Source: an uncultured Pseudomonadales bacterium
GTDB taxonomy: Bacteria; Pseudomonadota; Gammaproteobacteria; Pseudomonadales; Porticoccaceae
DNA: 64,000 bases
NCBI GenBank assembly: GCA_943787675.1
Contig: CALSNK010000009.1
Location: forward strand, 124,001-188,000
Reading direction: 5' to 3'
The notes beneath the pieces were generated by a model that saw only the letters and a program-made list of their open reading frames with translations, was not told where the DNA came from and searched no databases. This document shows, one piece after another, positions 55,343-64,000 of the stretch. The position numbers and the translations under genes are program-made. Positions within the stretch are counted from its first letter, which is position 1; every line of letters starts with the position of its first letter.

Positions 55343-55789
55343 GTACAGCGTGCCGATAGATAATTTAAAGCCGTTAGTCTACCAGAGGATCGCACAACAG
55401 GGGAGCATTGGATTAAGGATATGGCCAGAAGGGGTGGAGCTTGTAGCGATTAGCTCAAAGAGAGATAGCGGTCGGACGGGTATGTGTAATTCTACTGAGC
55501 CTGAAAAGTAAAAAGGGATTGCCCTAAGACAATCCCTTTCAATGGTTCTTAAAGTTCAAGCCCTAAAGCTGTAGCCCCCAGAACACTTTCGCAATCCATC
55601 CAATTTTTATTATTTTTTATTGTTATTATTACTCAAGAAATCGTCTTGGTAATTCCATTCTAATTAGAATTACGCTGGCTACAAGCGTTTTGTGGGTTTA
55701 TTTTTTAACTGAGCATAGATCGCAGATAACTGTTACTTTTAGAAACATACCTAAGTGAAAAGCCCAACAAATAACCCTATAGACCAGAC
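55343..55789. other. Intergenic region between cbrB and pcnB
   Basis: 447 bases. Contains the terminator hairpin at 55511-55539 (listed) and AT-rich sequence on both sides. No frame with coding character. In Pseudomonas the cbrB downstream region can encode the crcZ small RNA; I could not identify a run of CA-rich AANAANAA motifs here that would support it. Confidence 0.5.
55511..55539 (-). terminator. Rho-independent terminator after cbrB
   Basis: On the minus strand aaagggattg-tcttaggg-caatccctttttac: ten perfect pairs followed by five T. It is 250 bases past the cbrB stop, leaving room for a long 3' UTR or small RNA. Confidence 0.85.
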
Positions 55790-57070
55790 TTAATCTGATT
55801 TTTTACGACTAATGCCAAGCTTATTACGCCGTTCCCAAAGGGATTTTCGACTAATCCCCAGTTTTTGCGCCAGTGCGGTTTCACTCATATTTTCCTGATT
55901 TTCCAAGACAAAGCTGGTGAAATAATCTTCCAGGGACAGTCCTGCTGGCGCGTCGTTATTTGCACCGGGCTGCCGCTGCTCTATTTCAGGTTCTTCTTCA
56001 TGCTGATCTTCTTCATAACCCATGCCGAGCAGTGCGGCAGTAATAGGCTGGCCAGGTTCCGACAATATAGCGCCCTGATAAAGCATATTTTGCAATTCAC
56101 GGACATTGCCAGGCCAGCTGTACTCAGCTAAGGCCTGATGTGCGTCTGGCGATAGGTCTACGGTAAAACCAAGTTCCACAGAGTACTGGTCGAGAAAGTA
56201 CTGAGTTAAGTAGGGAATGTCTGTGGCGCGGTGGCGCAGGGCTGGCACCTGAATACTGACCACATTGAGGTTGTAAAAAAGATCTTTACGAAACTTCCCG
56301 GCTTGACTCAATGCCTGCAGGTCAAGGGAGGTTGAGGCAATACAGCGAAGACTACTGTGTTGCTGTATGGCTTGCATAGCCTGAGATTGCAGCGCAGCGG
56401 GCAACTCGCAAATATTGGCTAAAAATAATGTCCCTATGGATTTTTCTGTTAGCTCTTGCAGCTGTTGAGAAAACGCCACAGCATTAACGGAGGCGCAGTT
56501 GATGGCCATAAATGCCTGCTCAGCCGCGGCACTGGCGCGATGAATAATCTCGGCAATAATACGTTTACCGGTGCCACTCTCACCCTGAATAACCACGGGT
56601 GCTGCGGTGGGTGCCGCCTTATCTATAGTCCGTAGAATCTTGAGAATCTCTGAGCTACTACCCATCAGTAGGTGGTTTTCGGCAATCGCCAAATCCACAT
56701 CTTGCTTTGACTCATTGATGATGCGCTTGACCGCACTGACCATCTCATCATGATCAAAGGGCTTGGAGATATAGTCAGCGGCGCCCTGACGCATGGTTTC
56801 AACCGCAGATCTAAGGCTGGCATAGCTGGTCATGACCAACACGGGCACACAGCCGGCTGGATTGATTAGATCGGTTCCCGGACCACCAGGGAGGCGTAGG
56901 TCACTAATGATCAGGTCAAAACTATTGAGGTTAAACGACTCTCTGGCCGCTTTGACGCTGACCGCCTCACTGACCTCATAATGATGGCGCTCCAACAGCT
57001 TGCGTAGAGACGAGCGAATAATATCTTCGTCTTCTACGATTAGGATGTTTTTAGGGTTGCTGTTACTCAT
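55790..57070 (-). CDS. cbrB: CbrB-like response regulator with degenerate AAA+ domain
   Basis: NtrC-family partner of CbrA. Receiver domain (residues 8-120) is intact: phospho-acceptor Asp57, Thr81, Lys103. The AAA+ domain keeps Walker A (GESGTGKR, 163-170) but lacks the GAFTGA sigma-54 contact loop altogether, has GTLFLANI (213-220) instead of GTLFLDEI at Walker B, and FRKDLFYNL in place of FRxDLYYRL. A Fis-type HTH closes the protein (ALAQKLGISRKSLWERR). 426 residues, about 50 shorter than Pseudomonas CbrB as I recall it. Overlaps cbrA by four bases. Position makes the cbrB identity likely; the usual sigma-54 mechanism is unlikely. Confidence 0.87.
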   Translation of the reverse strand: MSNSNPKNILIVEDEDIIRSSLRKLLERHHYEVSEAVSVKAARESFNLNSFDLIISDLRLPGGPGTDLINPAGCVPVLVMTSYASLRSAVETMRQGAADYISKPFDHDEMVSAVKRIINESKQDVDLAIAENHLLMGSSSEILKILRTIDKAAPTAAPVVIQGESGTGKRIIAEIIHRASAAAEQAFMAINCASVNAVAFSQQLQELTEKSIGTLFLANICELPAALQSQAMQAIQQHSSLRCIASTSLDLQALSQAGKFRKDLFYNLNVVSIQVPALRHRATDIPYLTQYFLDQYSVELGFTVDLSPDAHQALAEYSWPGNVRELQNMLYQGAILSEPGQPITAALLGMGYEEDQHEEEPEIEQRQPGANNDAPAGLSLEDYFTSFVLENQENMSETALAQKLGISRKSLWERRNKLGISRKKSD

Positions 57071-59931
57071 GGCGGCGATGATAGTGGAAAAATAAGGGTC
57101 ACAGTAGTACCGCAGTGACTATTTTCTGCCGGACTTGAAATTGATACCTCCGCCCCAAGCCGCTGCACCAGATTAAACACTACCCAGAGCCCCAACCCGG
57201 TTCCCTGACCTGGATCTTTAGAGGTCACGAAGGGCTCAAATAAGCGTCCTGACATGCCCTCTTCAATACCGGTGCCAGAGTCGCTGATGGTCACTCGAAC
57301 CTGCTTGGTCTCGGCTGTGGCATTGATAATAATCTGACCACCAAGGGGGGAAGCATCTCGGGCATTGCTAAGCAGGTTTAGAAATACCTGAATCAACTGA
57401 TGGTAGTCGCCGGTGATCATTAGCTGACTGTCGATATTGCAGACACATTCAACCTCCGGTGTAGCGGTGCTCAGTGCGAGTAGCTGTATGGCTTCTGTGG
57501 CGGAATCATAAAGGTTCACCTGCTCAATCGGCTTTTGTAGGGCGCGATCACCTCGAGAAAAATTAATGAGGGACTGCACAATGCGATTGATGCGTTCGGT
57601 CTGGGCCAGAATATGCTGTCCAGATTCGGCGATCTGGTCAGGCTCGGTTTCATGCTGCAAATTCTGCGCGAGACAGGCGATACCCGTGACCGGGTTGCCA
57701 ATTTCATGGGCCACTCCGGCGGCCAGCCGACCCACAGATGCCAGGCGTTCGTTGTCGATAGAGTTCTGTATTAGTACCACTGATTTGGTCTGATCTTCGA
57801 TCAGTAAAATAATATCGGCACTGGCCCCTTCAATATTTTGTTCAACAGACTTTTGTAGGCTGTACCAACGTACTTCGCCGTTTAGCTCGAGACGAAGGTT
57901 GTCGATACTCTTTTCGCCGCTGTGGATAAATCCACCAATGGCGCTGCACCAGGGTTCAGGCAAATCATTGATTGAGCTGCCGGTGGCGACTTCGGGGCTG
58001 ATATTGGTGTAGTCGGCGATACTGGCATTCCACTTGAGTACTTCACCGGTCTGGTCGATGGATATAATTCCGATGGGCAAATTATCCAGAATCTCACGGT
58101 GGTGGACGCGCAATTTGTTCAGCTCACTGGCAATGCCGGTGAGACTGTCACCATGAATCGCCAGTACTGATTCAACCCGGTAAATATCATCGGGCTCTTT
58201 ATTGGCTGCTAGGTTAATCGGCATGGCCTGCTGCATAATTCTGCTTGCGGCGAGCACGCCGTACCGCAGGTTTAATGAGGCGTTAATACTGTCGCGAATC
58301 TTGCGCAATGATCCAGGTCTGGTGTCGGAGCGATCGCAATCTGTAGCTTCTAGAGCTCGCTCCATCTCAATGTCGGCAGTATCTCCGAGTGCCAGACGCA
58401 AACTTGCCTGCATCTCGGATACCGATTTTTGGCTTATCTCGATGCGGGCAGGGATATAGATATTGTCCGCCATGCAAACCGCGGCATAGTATTTTTCTTT
58501 TTCGTCCATCTTGCCGTACAGGGAAAAAATACTGCTCAGGGTGACATTCAAGAGCAGGGCTTCAATGGCCCAGATATTCCAGTTCTGCATGCCAAAGGTC
58601 ACAGTGTTATTAACCCAGGGCACCGTTAGGTTCCAGTCTCCAAACAGCAGGGGCAGGGCTAGGGTTACCAGCCATACCAGCATGCCGGCGCTTAAGCCGA
58701 CAATAAAGCCGAGACGATTAGCCTTGGGAATATAGATAACGGCCAGCATTCCTGGGGTTAGCTGGGCCAACCCAGAGAGACCGACTAGATAGAAATCGGT
58801 AATGCTGCGACCCTTGACCACCAGGCTTAGTAATAAGCAGGCAATCAATAGCGTTGCGGCGATAATCATCTGACGTCTATTAATCCACTCGGAAAGCCCG
58901 GGCTGTTGCTGTAGATCTTTGTTCGGCAGTACAAAACTGTTCAATGTGATCTTGGATATGGTTAGGGTCAGGCTGCAAATCAGTGCAATCGCCAGCAAAA
59001 TAATACTGGCGGCACCCAAGCCTGCAATCACAGGATGTTGGGTGAGTGCTGGCAGGGCGAATAAATACTCCTGCAATGGCGACGAAGACTGCACCGCGAT
59101 ACCGCTCCACAGCAGTGGAAAAACAGGAATACAGGCCAGCAGTATCAGCAGAGGGTAGGCCCAGGCGGTAGTACTTGCCTGGCGATCAGAAATATTTTCT
59201 GAGACCAGAATACTGAAGTTGATAGGCAGGGCAAAGCTGGCGGCTAAAAAGATGGTAAACAGGCTGTAGGAGGAATCCATCCGCTGCACAACAAAGCGCT
59301 GACCGCTATCTACGACCCAGGTATTCATCTCACCGACACTGCCGAACACCGACTGAATCGAACTCCAGGCCGCAAGCCCCAGGGCCGGTATTAGCAGTAA
59401 CCCGGCTGCGGCCATAAACCAGCTTAGGTGATTGACCACGCCAATCAAAATAGAGCGCCGGTTGAGGTAGATAACAATCATGGCTAGCAGTGGCAGGCTG
59501 TAAATAGTCTGACCAAACAGAAAGCGAACAACGGAATCAATGGCTAATAGTTGGGCCAAGATTAGGGGGATTGCGATAAAAATCAAACTGACGCAGGCCG
59601 CCACAGCCACACTTTTCCCACGATAGCGGTAGGTTAAAAAGTCCACTGGTGTTGCAAAGCGAATAATCTGACTGAGCCGGCGAATTGGGAAAAATATTAA
59701 GGGGGAAAAAATAAAAATAAGGGTAAAGCCAATCAGCGCCAAAATAATACTGTAGCCGTAACGGCCCGCCATTTCGATGGAGCCCATGGCCAGAAGCACG
59801 CCGGTGCCAGAAAATAACGCCAGCACCAGTACCAGATGGTTGTCGCCACTACTCCGCAGCGCCAGAAAGCGCGTAATTAGTCCTGCAAGGGCCAGCATAC
59901 AGGCGGTGGATAGTGCGATCTCAAGATTCAT
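57067..59931 (-). CDS. cbrA: CbrA-like sensor histidine kinase with SSS transporter domain
   Basis: Membrane sensor of the CbrAB carbon/nitrogen system. Residues 1 to about 480 form a twelve- to thirteen-helix sodium/solute symporter-like domain, then a linker, a PAS domain (NLPIGIISIDQTGEVLKWNA), a HisKA domain with phospho-His in AAGVAHEIGNPVTG, and the ATPase (FLNLLSNARDAS, ISDSGTGIEEG, GTGLGLWVVFNL). The frame opens at 60081, but ATG 59931 is the family start and overlaps cbrX by 11 bases. 954 residues. The transporter part may itself import an amino acid (histidine in Pseudomonas). Confidence 0.93.
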   Translation of the reverse strand: MNLEIALSTACMLALAGLITRFLALRSSGDNHLVLVLALFSGTGVLLAMGSIEMAGRYGYSIILALIGFTLIFIFSPLIFFPIRRLSQIIRFATPVDFLTYRYRGKSVAVAACVSLIFIAIPLILAQLLAIDSVVRFLFGQTIYSLPLLAMIVIYLNRRSILIGVVNHLSWFMAAAGLLLIPALGLAAWSSIQSVFGSVGEMNTWVVDSGQRFVVQRMDSSYSLFTIFLAASFALPINFSILVSENISDRQASTTAWAYPLLILLACIPVFPLLWSGIAVQSSSPLQEYLFALPALTQHPVIAGLGAASIILLAIALICSLTLTISKITLNSFVLPNKDLQQQPGLSEWINRRQMIIAATLLIACLLLSLVVKGRSITDFYLVGLSGLAQLTPGMLAVIYIPKANRLGFIVGLSAGMLVWLVTLALPLLFGDWNLTVPWVNNTVTFGMQNWNIWAIEALLLNVTLSSIFSLYGKMDEKEKYYAAVCMADNIYIPARIEISQKSVSEMQASLRLALGDTADIEMERALEATDCDRSDTRPGSLRKIRDSINASLNLRYGVLAASRIMQQAMPINLAANKEPDDIYRVESVLAIHGDSLTGIASELNKLRVHHREILDNLPIGIISIDQTGEVLKWNASIADYTNISPEVATGSSINDLPEPWCSAIGGFIHSGEKSIDNLRLELNGEVRWYSLQKSVEQNIEGASADIILLIEDQTKSVVLIQNSIDNERLASVGRLAAGVAHEIGNPVTGIACLAQNLQHETEPDQIAESGQHILAQTERINRIVQSLINFSRGDRALQKPIEQVNLYDSATEAIQLLALSTATPEVECVCNIDSQLMITGDYHQLIQVFLNLLSNARDASPLGGQIIINATAETKQVRVTISDSGTGIEEGMSGRLFEPFVTSKDPGQGTGLGLWVVFNLVQRLGAEVSISSPAENSHCGTTVTLIFPLSSPP

Positions 59932-60097
59932 CGAATCTCCTGCCCCGCTGCACGATATAGGATGCGTAGACCACCATAGCCCAGACCACAAAAGGCCTAA
60001 ACCAGCTGCCATCTGGTTCAATGGCCCACTGAGCTGCCAGTGGGAAAACCACGGTGCAGAGCAGTAGAAGGGTGGCGACAAGTCGATAATTGAGCAT
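59921..60097 (-). CDS. cbrX: Small membrane protein upstream of cbrA (CbrX-type)
   Basis: 58 residues: MLNYRLVATLLLLCTVVFPL, a short loop, then a second hydrophobic segment (FVVWAMVVYASYIVQRGRR). Its last codons overlap the cbrA start by 11 bases (GATGAATCTTGA contains the cbrA ATG and the cbrX TGA), so CbrA translation is probably coupled to it. A gene of this size and position, cbrX, is described in Pseudomonas. It could be an accessory subunit of the transporter domain. Confidence 0.8.
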   Translation of the reverse strand: MLNYRLVATLLLLCTVVFPLAAQWAIEPDGSWFRPFVVWAMVVYASYIVQRGRRFDES

Positions 60098-60196
60098 GGG
60101 TTAGCTTATAGGTTCATCGTTGGTAAACGGGCTGTCGATGGTATGCAAGCCGGGAGCGCAAAGCAAACCCTTCTCAGGGCCGACCCCCAGGTTATT

Positions 60197-61135
60197 TTAG
60201 AACTCTTGCGGTGCAGCCATTTCCAGAGTGCCGGGTATTTTTGCCAGGGACCAGTGTTTGATGCCCCAGTCGAGTATCTCGGTGATGGACTGCTTGGCCA
60301 GCGCCGCGGGCGGTTCTTGTTGAAGCCAAACCAGTGCCGTAAAAAGATTGTGTGCTTCATCGCCGGGCACCAATGCTGCCGCATGGTTCTGCTTGCTAAG
60401 CTTTTGCCCGTCTGGGTTAATGGCCACAGGCAGGTGCGCATATTCAGGCTGGGAGTAACCAAGGCACTGCTGGAGGTAGATCTGTCGCGGGGTCGAATCC
60501 AGTAAATCTGAACCGCGCATAATATGGGTGATACCCTGATACTGGTCATCGACCACCACGGCGAGTTGATAGGAAAATAAGCCGTCTCGTCGACGCAAAA
60601 CAAAGTCTCCCACCTCGGCCCGCAAACATTGCTGGTAATGGCCCAAAATCTGGTCGGTAAAACTTAGGTACGCTGCGTCTTCTCTTTCTATTTCACCTTC
60701 AATTCCACCTTTAGTTGGGACCCTATCGCCAACATTAAGTCTTATGGCGTGGTCTTTGGCGGTGAGCTGTAAGTAGCGGCACTGGCTGTCATAAATACCA
60801 CCCAACCGCTGCATGCGCGGGCGATTACATTGGCAGTAATAGATAAGGTCTTTTTGTTTGAGTTGGTCAAGGGCTTCAAGGTAGCTGGGAAGGCGCTCGC
60901 TCTGGTAGAGCACATTGCCATCCCAGTGCAGGCCATGGGCTTGCAGCTGCTGCAATATAGTCGCGCTGGCGCCTGATATTTCTCTGGGGGGGTCTATATC
61001 TTCGATGCGCACTAACCAGCGGCCACCGTGCTGCCTAATATCTAAATAGCTTGCGAGAGCACTGACCAGAGAACCAAAATGAAGGGGGCCTGTCGGGGAG
61101 GGCGCGAAGCGCCCAATACGGCTTAAGGCTGACAT
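60197..61135 (-). CDS. gluQ: Glutamyl-Q tRNA(Asp) synthetase
   Basis: Truncated GluRS paralogue that attaches Glu to queuosine in tRNA-Asp. HIGH-type motif RIGRFAPSPTGPLHFGSL, zinc ligands CQCNRPRMQR...C, and KMSKS-type KLSKQNHA near the end. About 312 residues without an anticodon-binding domain. ATG 61135 (MSALSRIGRF) is the likely start; the frame extends to 61165. Follows dksA, as in Pseudomonas and E. coli. Confidence 0.95.
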   Translation of the reverse strand: MSALSRIGRFAPSPTGPLHFGSLVSALASYLDIRQHGGRWLVRIEDIDPPREISGASATILQQLQAHGLHWDGNVLYQSERLPSYLEALDQLKQKDLIYYCQCNRPRMQRLGGIYDSQCRYLQLTAKDHAIRLNVGDRVPTKGGIEGEIEREDAAYLSFTDQILGHYQQCLRAEVGDFVLRRRDGLFSYQLAVVVDDQYQGITHIMRGSDLLDSTPRQIYLQQCLGYSQPEYAHLPVAINPDGQKLSKQNHAAALVPGDEAHNLFTALVWLQQEPPAALAKQSITEILDWGIKHWSLAKIPGTLEMAAPQEF

Positions 61136-61153
61136 AAATAAGAAGCAGAATAG

Positions 61154-61177
61154 CCTGTGCAGCAATTTGCACAGGCA
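61154..61177 (-). terminator. Hairpin between dksA and gluQ
   Basis: gcctgtgca-gcaatt-tgcacaggc, nine perfect pairs, 15 bases after the dksA stop, followed on the minus strand by a T-rich but interrupted tattctgcttcttattt. Likely partial terminator, lowering gluQ relative to dksA. Confidence 0.65.
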
Positions 61178-61192
61178 TCCAAGCGGCTGGTA

Positions 61193-61681
61193 CTAGCCGC
61201 CGGTAATCTGTTTTTCCTTGATTTCATCAAGAGTTTTGCAATCCACACAGAGATTTGCAGTGGGACGAGCTTCGAGTCTGCGGATGCCGATATCAACACC
61301 ACATTGGTCGCAAAAGCCGTAGTCGTCTTCTTCCACGCGCAACAGAGTCTTATCAATTTTCTTAATAAGCTTACGCTCGCGATCACGGGTTCGCAGTTCA
61401 AGGCTAAACTCTTCTTCTTGAGTGGCACGATCAGCGGGATCTGGGAAATTGGCTGCCTCATCTTTCATATGAGTAACCGTACGGTCAACCTCCTCCATAA
61501 GCTCGTGACGCCAAGCTTTAAGAATCTGCTTGAAGTGCTCACGCTGTTGCTCATTCATGTACTCTTCGTTCTTTTTTTCCACATAGGGAGCAAGACCGTG
61601 AAGAGTCACTGAAGACGCATTAGCTGCCGTTTTAGACTTGGCTGCTGACTTTTTTACTGATTTTTCTTTTGTTGTTGGCAT
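61193..61681 (-). CDS. dksA: RNA polymerase-binding transcription factor DksA
   Basis: Works with ppGpp at stable RNA promoters. Coiled coil with DPADRA tip (FPDPADRATQEEEF) and a four-Cys zinc finger (CDQCGVDIG...CVDC). 162 residues with a lysine/alanine-rich N-terminal extension (EKSVKKSAAKSKTAA). Relevant to the GC-rich discriminator of the tRNA-Met promoter at 27.7 kb. Divergent from sfsA by 237 bases. Confidence 0.97.
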   Translation of the reverse strand: MPTTKEKSVKKSAAKSKTAANASSVTLHGLAPYVEKKNEEYMNEQQREHFKQILKAWRHELMEEVDRTVTHMKDEAANFPDPADRATQEEEFSLELRTRDRERKLIKKIDKTLLRVEEDDYGFCDQCGVDIGIRRLEARPTANLCVDCKTLDEIKEKQITGG

Positions 61682-61918
61682 TCATCAAATCCGTTGTTGA
61701 TGTTGAGCTAAAAAACGGGACTGGCCGTTATAGAGATATTCGACCAATATATCAAGGAAAACTTCCATTTCAGTCCTATAAAATTTCTATTACAGGGGGT
61801 CAAATTTTCAATAATCAGCCAACTAATAGTAGACCATTGTTGTAGAATTTCCCCAGACACAAATATTTATAGTGTTACATGAATCCATTACAGGTTATTA
61901 CTAGGGTCCACTGCACCG

Positions 61919-62653
61919 ATGAAAAACACCCCAGCATTCTTTCCCGCCACCTTTGTTAAACGTTACAAGCGGTTTTTTGCTGATGTCCTTGATCAGCAGG
62001 GTAATCTTCTTACTCTTCACTGCCCCAATACTGGATCCATGAAGCACTGCCTGGTGGAGGGCTCTCCCTGCTGGTACTCATTGTCCGACAATCCCAAACG
62101 CAAACTGCCCGGTACCCTGGAAATTGTTACAACCAGTCATGGGGCCCTAGCGGGGGTTAATACCTCAAGACCCAACCATCTGGCTCGTGAAGTAATAGAG
62201 GCTGGCCTAGTTCCCCAGTTGCAGGGCTATGACCAGCTGCGCACCGAGGTGCGTTACGGGGAGGAAAAAAGTCGCATTGATTTGCTGTTGGGTACCGATG
62301 ACTCCGATCAGGGGCTCTGCTATGTCGAGGTTAAAAATGTCACTCTGGATATGGGCGAGGGGCTAGCAATGTTCCCTGATTCTGTGACCAGCCGCGGCAC
62401 TAAGCACTTGCGAGAGTTAATGGCCATGGTTGCGGCAGGGCATCGCGCAGTACTGTTTTTTTGTGTGCAGCTCAGTGGCGTTGAACGGGTAGAAGTCGCT
62501 GCTGATATAGATGCAGTCTATGCTGCGACCATGGCCCAGGCCATCGCCGCAGGGGTCGAGGTTATCGCCTGGCGGGCAACATTAACCCCGGAAGAAATCC
62601 GCCTGCAGGGTCCTGTTAGCTGTCTTCAAGATCGGCCAATGCCTGTTCTCTAA
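61919..62653 (+). CDS. sfsA: Sugar fermentation stimulation protein homologue SfsA
   Basis: Nuclease-fold protein with uncertain role. VKRYKRFFADVL at the N-terminus, HCPNTGSMKHCLVEGSPCW, and YVEVKNVTLDMGEGLAMFPD with the PD-(D/E)xK-type EVK. 244 residues, normal. Its 3' end overlaps the convergent Rieske gene by 38 bases. Confidence 0.95.
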   Translation: MKNTPAFFPATFVKRYKRFFADVLDQQGNLLTLHCPNTGSMKHCLVEGSPCWYSLSDNPKRKLPGTLEIVTTSHGALAGVNTSRPNHLAREVIEAGLVPQLQGYDQLRTEVRYGEEKSRIDLLLGTDDSDQGLCYVEVKNVTLDMGEGLAMFPDSVTSRGTKHLRELMAMVAAGHRAVLFFCVQLSGVERVEVAADIDAVYAATMAQAIAAGVEVIAWRATLTPEEIRLQGPVSCLQDRPMPVL

Positions 62654-63017
62654 GGTTTAAGGGAGCTGCGGGTAGCGGCTGATCCGCGGCCACAAAGTAG
62701 TCTTTTTCGGCAGTGCGCAGTATCACGGACTGCAAGCGCTGCCCGTTGCAGGGCCCGGCAATGCACTCGCCACTGTCGATATGGAATAGCGCGCCATGGG
62801 ACGAGCATTGAATCAGTGCGTTGTCGAGATCAAGAAACTTATCCGGAGCCCAATTTAGTGGGACACCCAGATGGGGACAGATATTCCAATAGGCATGCAG
62901 CTGGTTGTCATGGCGAATAGCAAATAGGCGTCGATCATCAATGGTTAATTCAATGGCCTGCTGCTCTTCAAGGTCCTCAAGATTGCACAGGGGAATTTCT
63001 CGGTCTAGCTTATCCAT
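62616..63017 (-). CDS. Rieske [2Fe-2S] domain protein
   Basis: Small soluble Rieske ferredoxin-like protein, 133 residues. Ligand motifs CPHLGVPL (Cys, His) and CSSHGALF (Cys, His) are complete. Frame opens at 63032, but ATG 63015-63017 overlaps the htpX stop (ATGGATAA) by eight bases and gives the natural N-terminus [10 protein letters not shown]. Coupled to htpX; electron transfer partner unknown. Confidence 0.88.
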   Translation of the reverse strand: MDKLDREIPLCNLEDLEEQQAIELTIDDRRLFAIRHDNQLHAYWNICPHLGVPLNWAPDKFLDLDNALIQCSSHGALFHIDSGECIAGPCNGQRLQSVILRTAEKDYFVAADQPLPAAPLNLREQALADLEDS

Positions 63018-63900
63018 ACTTAAGGGCCTCAATGCGCTCTTCTAAAGGAGGGTGAGTCATAAATAATCTTGATCTCTTGCGCTTCCAGCCGCTGGATATA
63101 CCGAAGGCAGTCATGGTGTCGGGCATCTGGCTAGGCACCTGGGCCTGAGTTTCCGCCTGCAGTTTTTGTAGCGCACCAATCATGGCTGTGCGGCCAGCGA
63201 GTTGCGCTCCAGCTTTGTCAGCGCGAAATTCACGCTGTCGAGAAAACCACATAACAATGGTTGAGGCCAGAATACCGAGACAGATCTCAGCGATGATGGT
63301 GGTTATCCAATAGCCGAGGCCAAGGCCGCGCTGATTTTTGAGCACCACACGGTCAACAAAGAAGCCAATCACGCGCGCAGCGAACATAACAAAGGTATTA
63401 ACCACGCCCTGCACCAGAGCCAGGGTAATCATGTCGCCATTGGCAACATGGCCAATCTCATGGGCCAATACTGCCTTGGCTTCGTCTTTACTAAATCGCT
63501 CCAGAAGGCCTGCACTAACTGCAACTAGTGCGTTGTTTTTGTTCCAGCCTGTGGCAAAGGCATTTGACTGTTGCGCGGGGAAAATACCCACCTCAGGCAT
63601 ACCTATATTGGCTTTTTTGGCGAGCTCTGCGACCGTTGTCAGCAGCCAGCGTTCTTGGGCGTTCTGAGGTATTTTAATAATCTGTGTACGACTCGACATT
63701 TTGGCCATAAATTTCGATAGCAGCAGGGATATCAGCGAGCCGGCAAAACCAAATACAGCACAGAATATCAGCAGTGCTTTTAGATCGAGGTCCATGCCAT
63801 TGTCGGCAAGAATACTCTCAACCCCTAGTAGTCTCAGGGAAATACTGGCAATAACAATAATCGCCAAGTTAGTCGCGAGGAATAAACCAATTCTATACAA
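63010..63900 (-). CDS. htpX: Membrane metalloprotease HtpX
   Basis: Zinc protease that degrades damaged membrane proteins under heat or envelope stress. Two N-terminal helices ([34 protein letters not shown]), catalytic HEIGH ([17 protein letters not shown]) and the third ligand Glu in [10 protein letters not shown]. Start is TTG 63900 (MYRIGLFL) with GGAGAAC seven bases upstream. 296 residues. The remaining 100 bases of the window hold its promoter region and no other gene. Confidence 0.94.
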   Translation of the reverse strand: MYRIGLFLATNLAIIVIASISLRLLGVESILADNGMDLDLKALLIFCAVFGFAGSLISLLLSKFMAKMSSRTQIIKIPQNAQERWLLTTVAELAKKANIGMPEVGIFPAQQSNAFATGWNKNNALVAVSAGLLERFSKDEAKAVLAHEIGHVANGDMITLALVQGVVNTFVMFAARVIGFFVDRVVLKNQRGLGLGYWITTIIAEICLGILASTIVMWFSRQREFRADKAGAQLAGRTAMIGALQKLQAETQAQVPSQMPDTMTAFGISSGWKRKRSRLFMTHPPLEERIEALKYG

Positions 63901-64000
63901 AGCGTTCTCCAGGTTGGGGTTGTTGTTCGTCTCGGCCTTATAGATGCGGGCAACAAAAAAAATTTCAACTATATTGATAGAGTAACTTTGTTTAAGCCAG

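Noticed and set aside
55343..55789. crcZ-like small RNA downstream of cbrB
   Set aside because: I could not find the repeated CA-rich Hfq motifs or a sigma-54 promoter; only a terminator is visible.
60106..60603. 165-residue minus-strand frame overlapping gluQ
   Set aside because: Alternative frame of gluQ with no domain; gluQ motifs lie in the other frame on the same strand.

Overview
The window looks like a chromosomal segment of a marine, Pseudomonas-related gammaproteobacterium. The gene content and order fit the SAR92/Porticoccaceae or Cellvibrionales type of genome, but that taxonomic placement is inference. The strongest evidence is synteny with the Pseudomonas chromosome in three blocks: prmC-prfA-hemA / TPR lipoprotein-lolB-ispE-tRNA-Gln-prs-rplY-pth-ychF (30-40 kb), smpB / ratA-rnfH / bamE / fur (46-50 kb), and dksA-gluQ-cbrX-cbrA-cbrB-pcnB-folK-panB (52-62 kb).

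Layout. 0.1-9 kb: a MATE exporter, a lipoprotein PQQ alcohol dehydrogenase with a C-terminal haem domain, a pepQ/asparaginase-like pair, a radical SAM protein, a ferredoxin and an Hsp70 homologue. 9-19.5 kb: a catabolic run on the plus strand with fused isobutyryl-CoA mutase (icmF), a TetR regulator, an MFS sugar-type transporter, XdhC and a MocA-like cytidylyltransferase, an alpha-methylacyl-CoA racemase, a FAD monooxygenase and an atypical SDR. 19.76-27.52 kb: a 7.7 kb AT-rich integrative element in the 3' part of an elongator tRNA-Met gene. It has a tyrosine integrase, an excisionase-like gene and small HTH genes at the right end. Its cargo of small secreted, lipoprotein and membrane proteins is ones I do not recognise. 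27.5-64 kb: mostly conserved housekeeping genes with several transporters.

How the genes work together: HemA starts tetrapyrrole synthesis; PrmC methylates the PrfA made beside it; SmpB is the tmRNA partner; LolB and BamE serve the outer membrane. CbrX/CbrA/CbrB form a carbon/nitrogen sensing operon, but this CbrB has a degenerate AAA+ domain without the sigma-54 contact loop.

Sequence quality matters for interpretation. Several genes that should be essential (ispE twice, lolB, the TPR lipoprotein twice, rnfH, rhlB) are broken by what looks like one extra base, often in a homopolymer. This points to consensus errors, so the broken genes in the island should not be called pseudogenes or phase-variable genes without raw reads.
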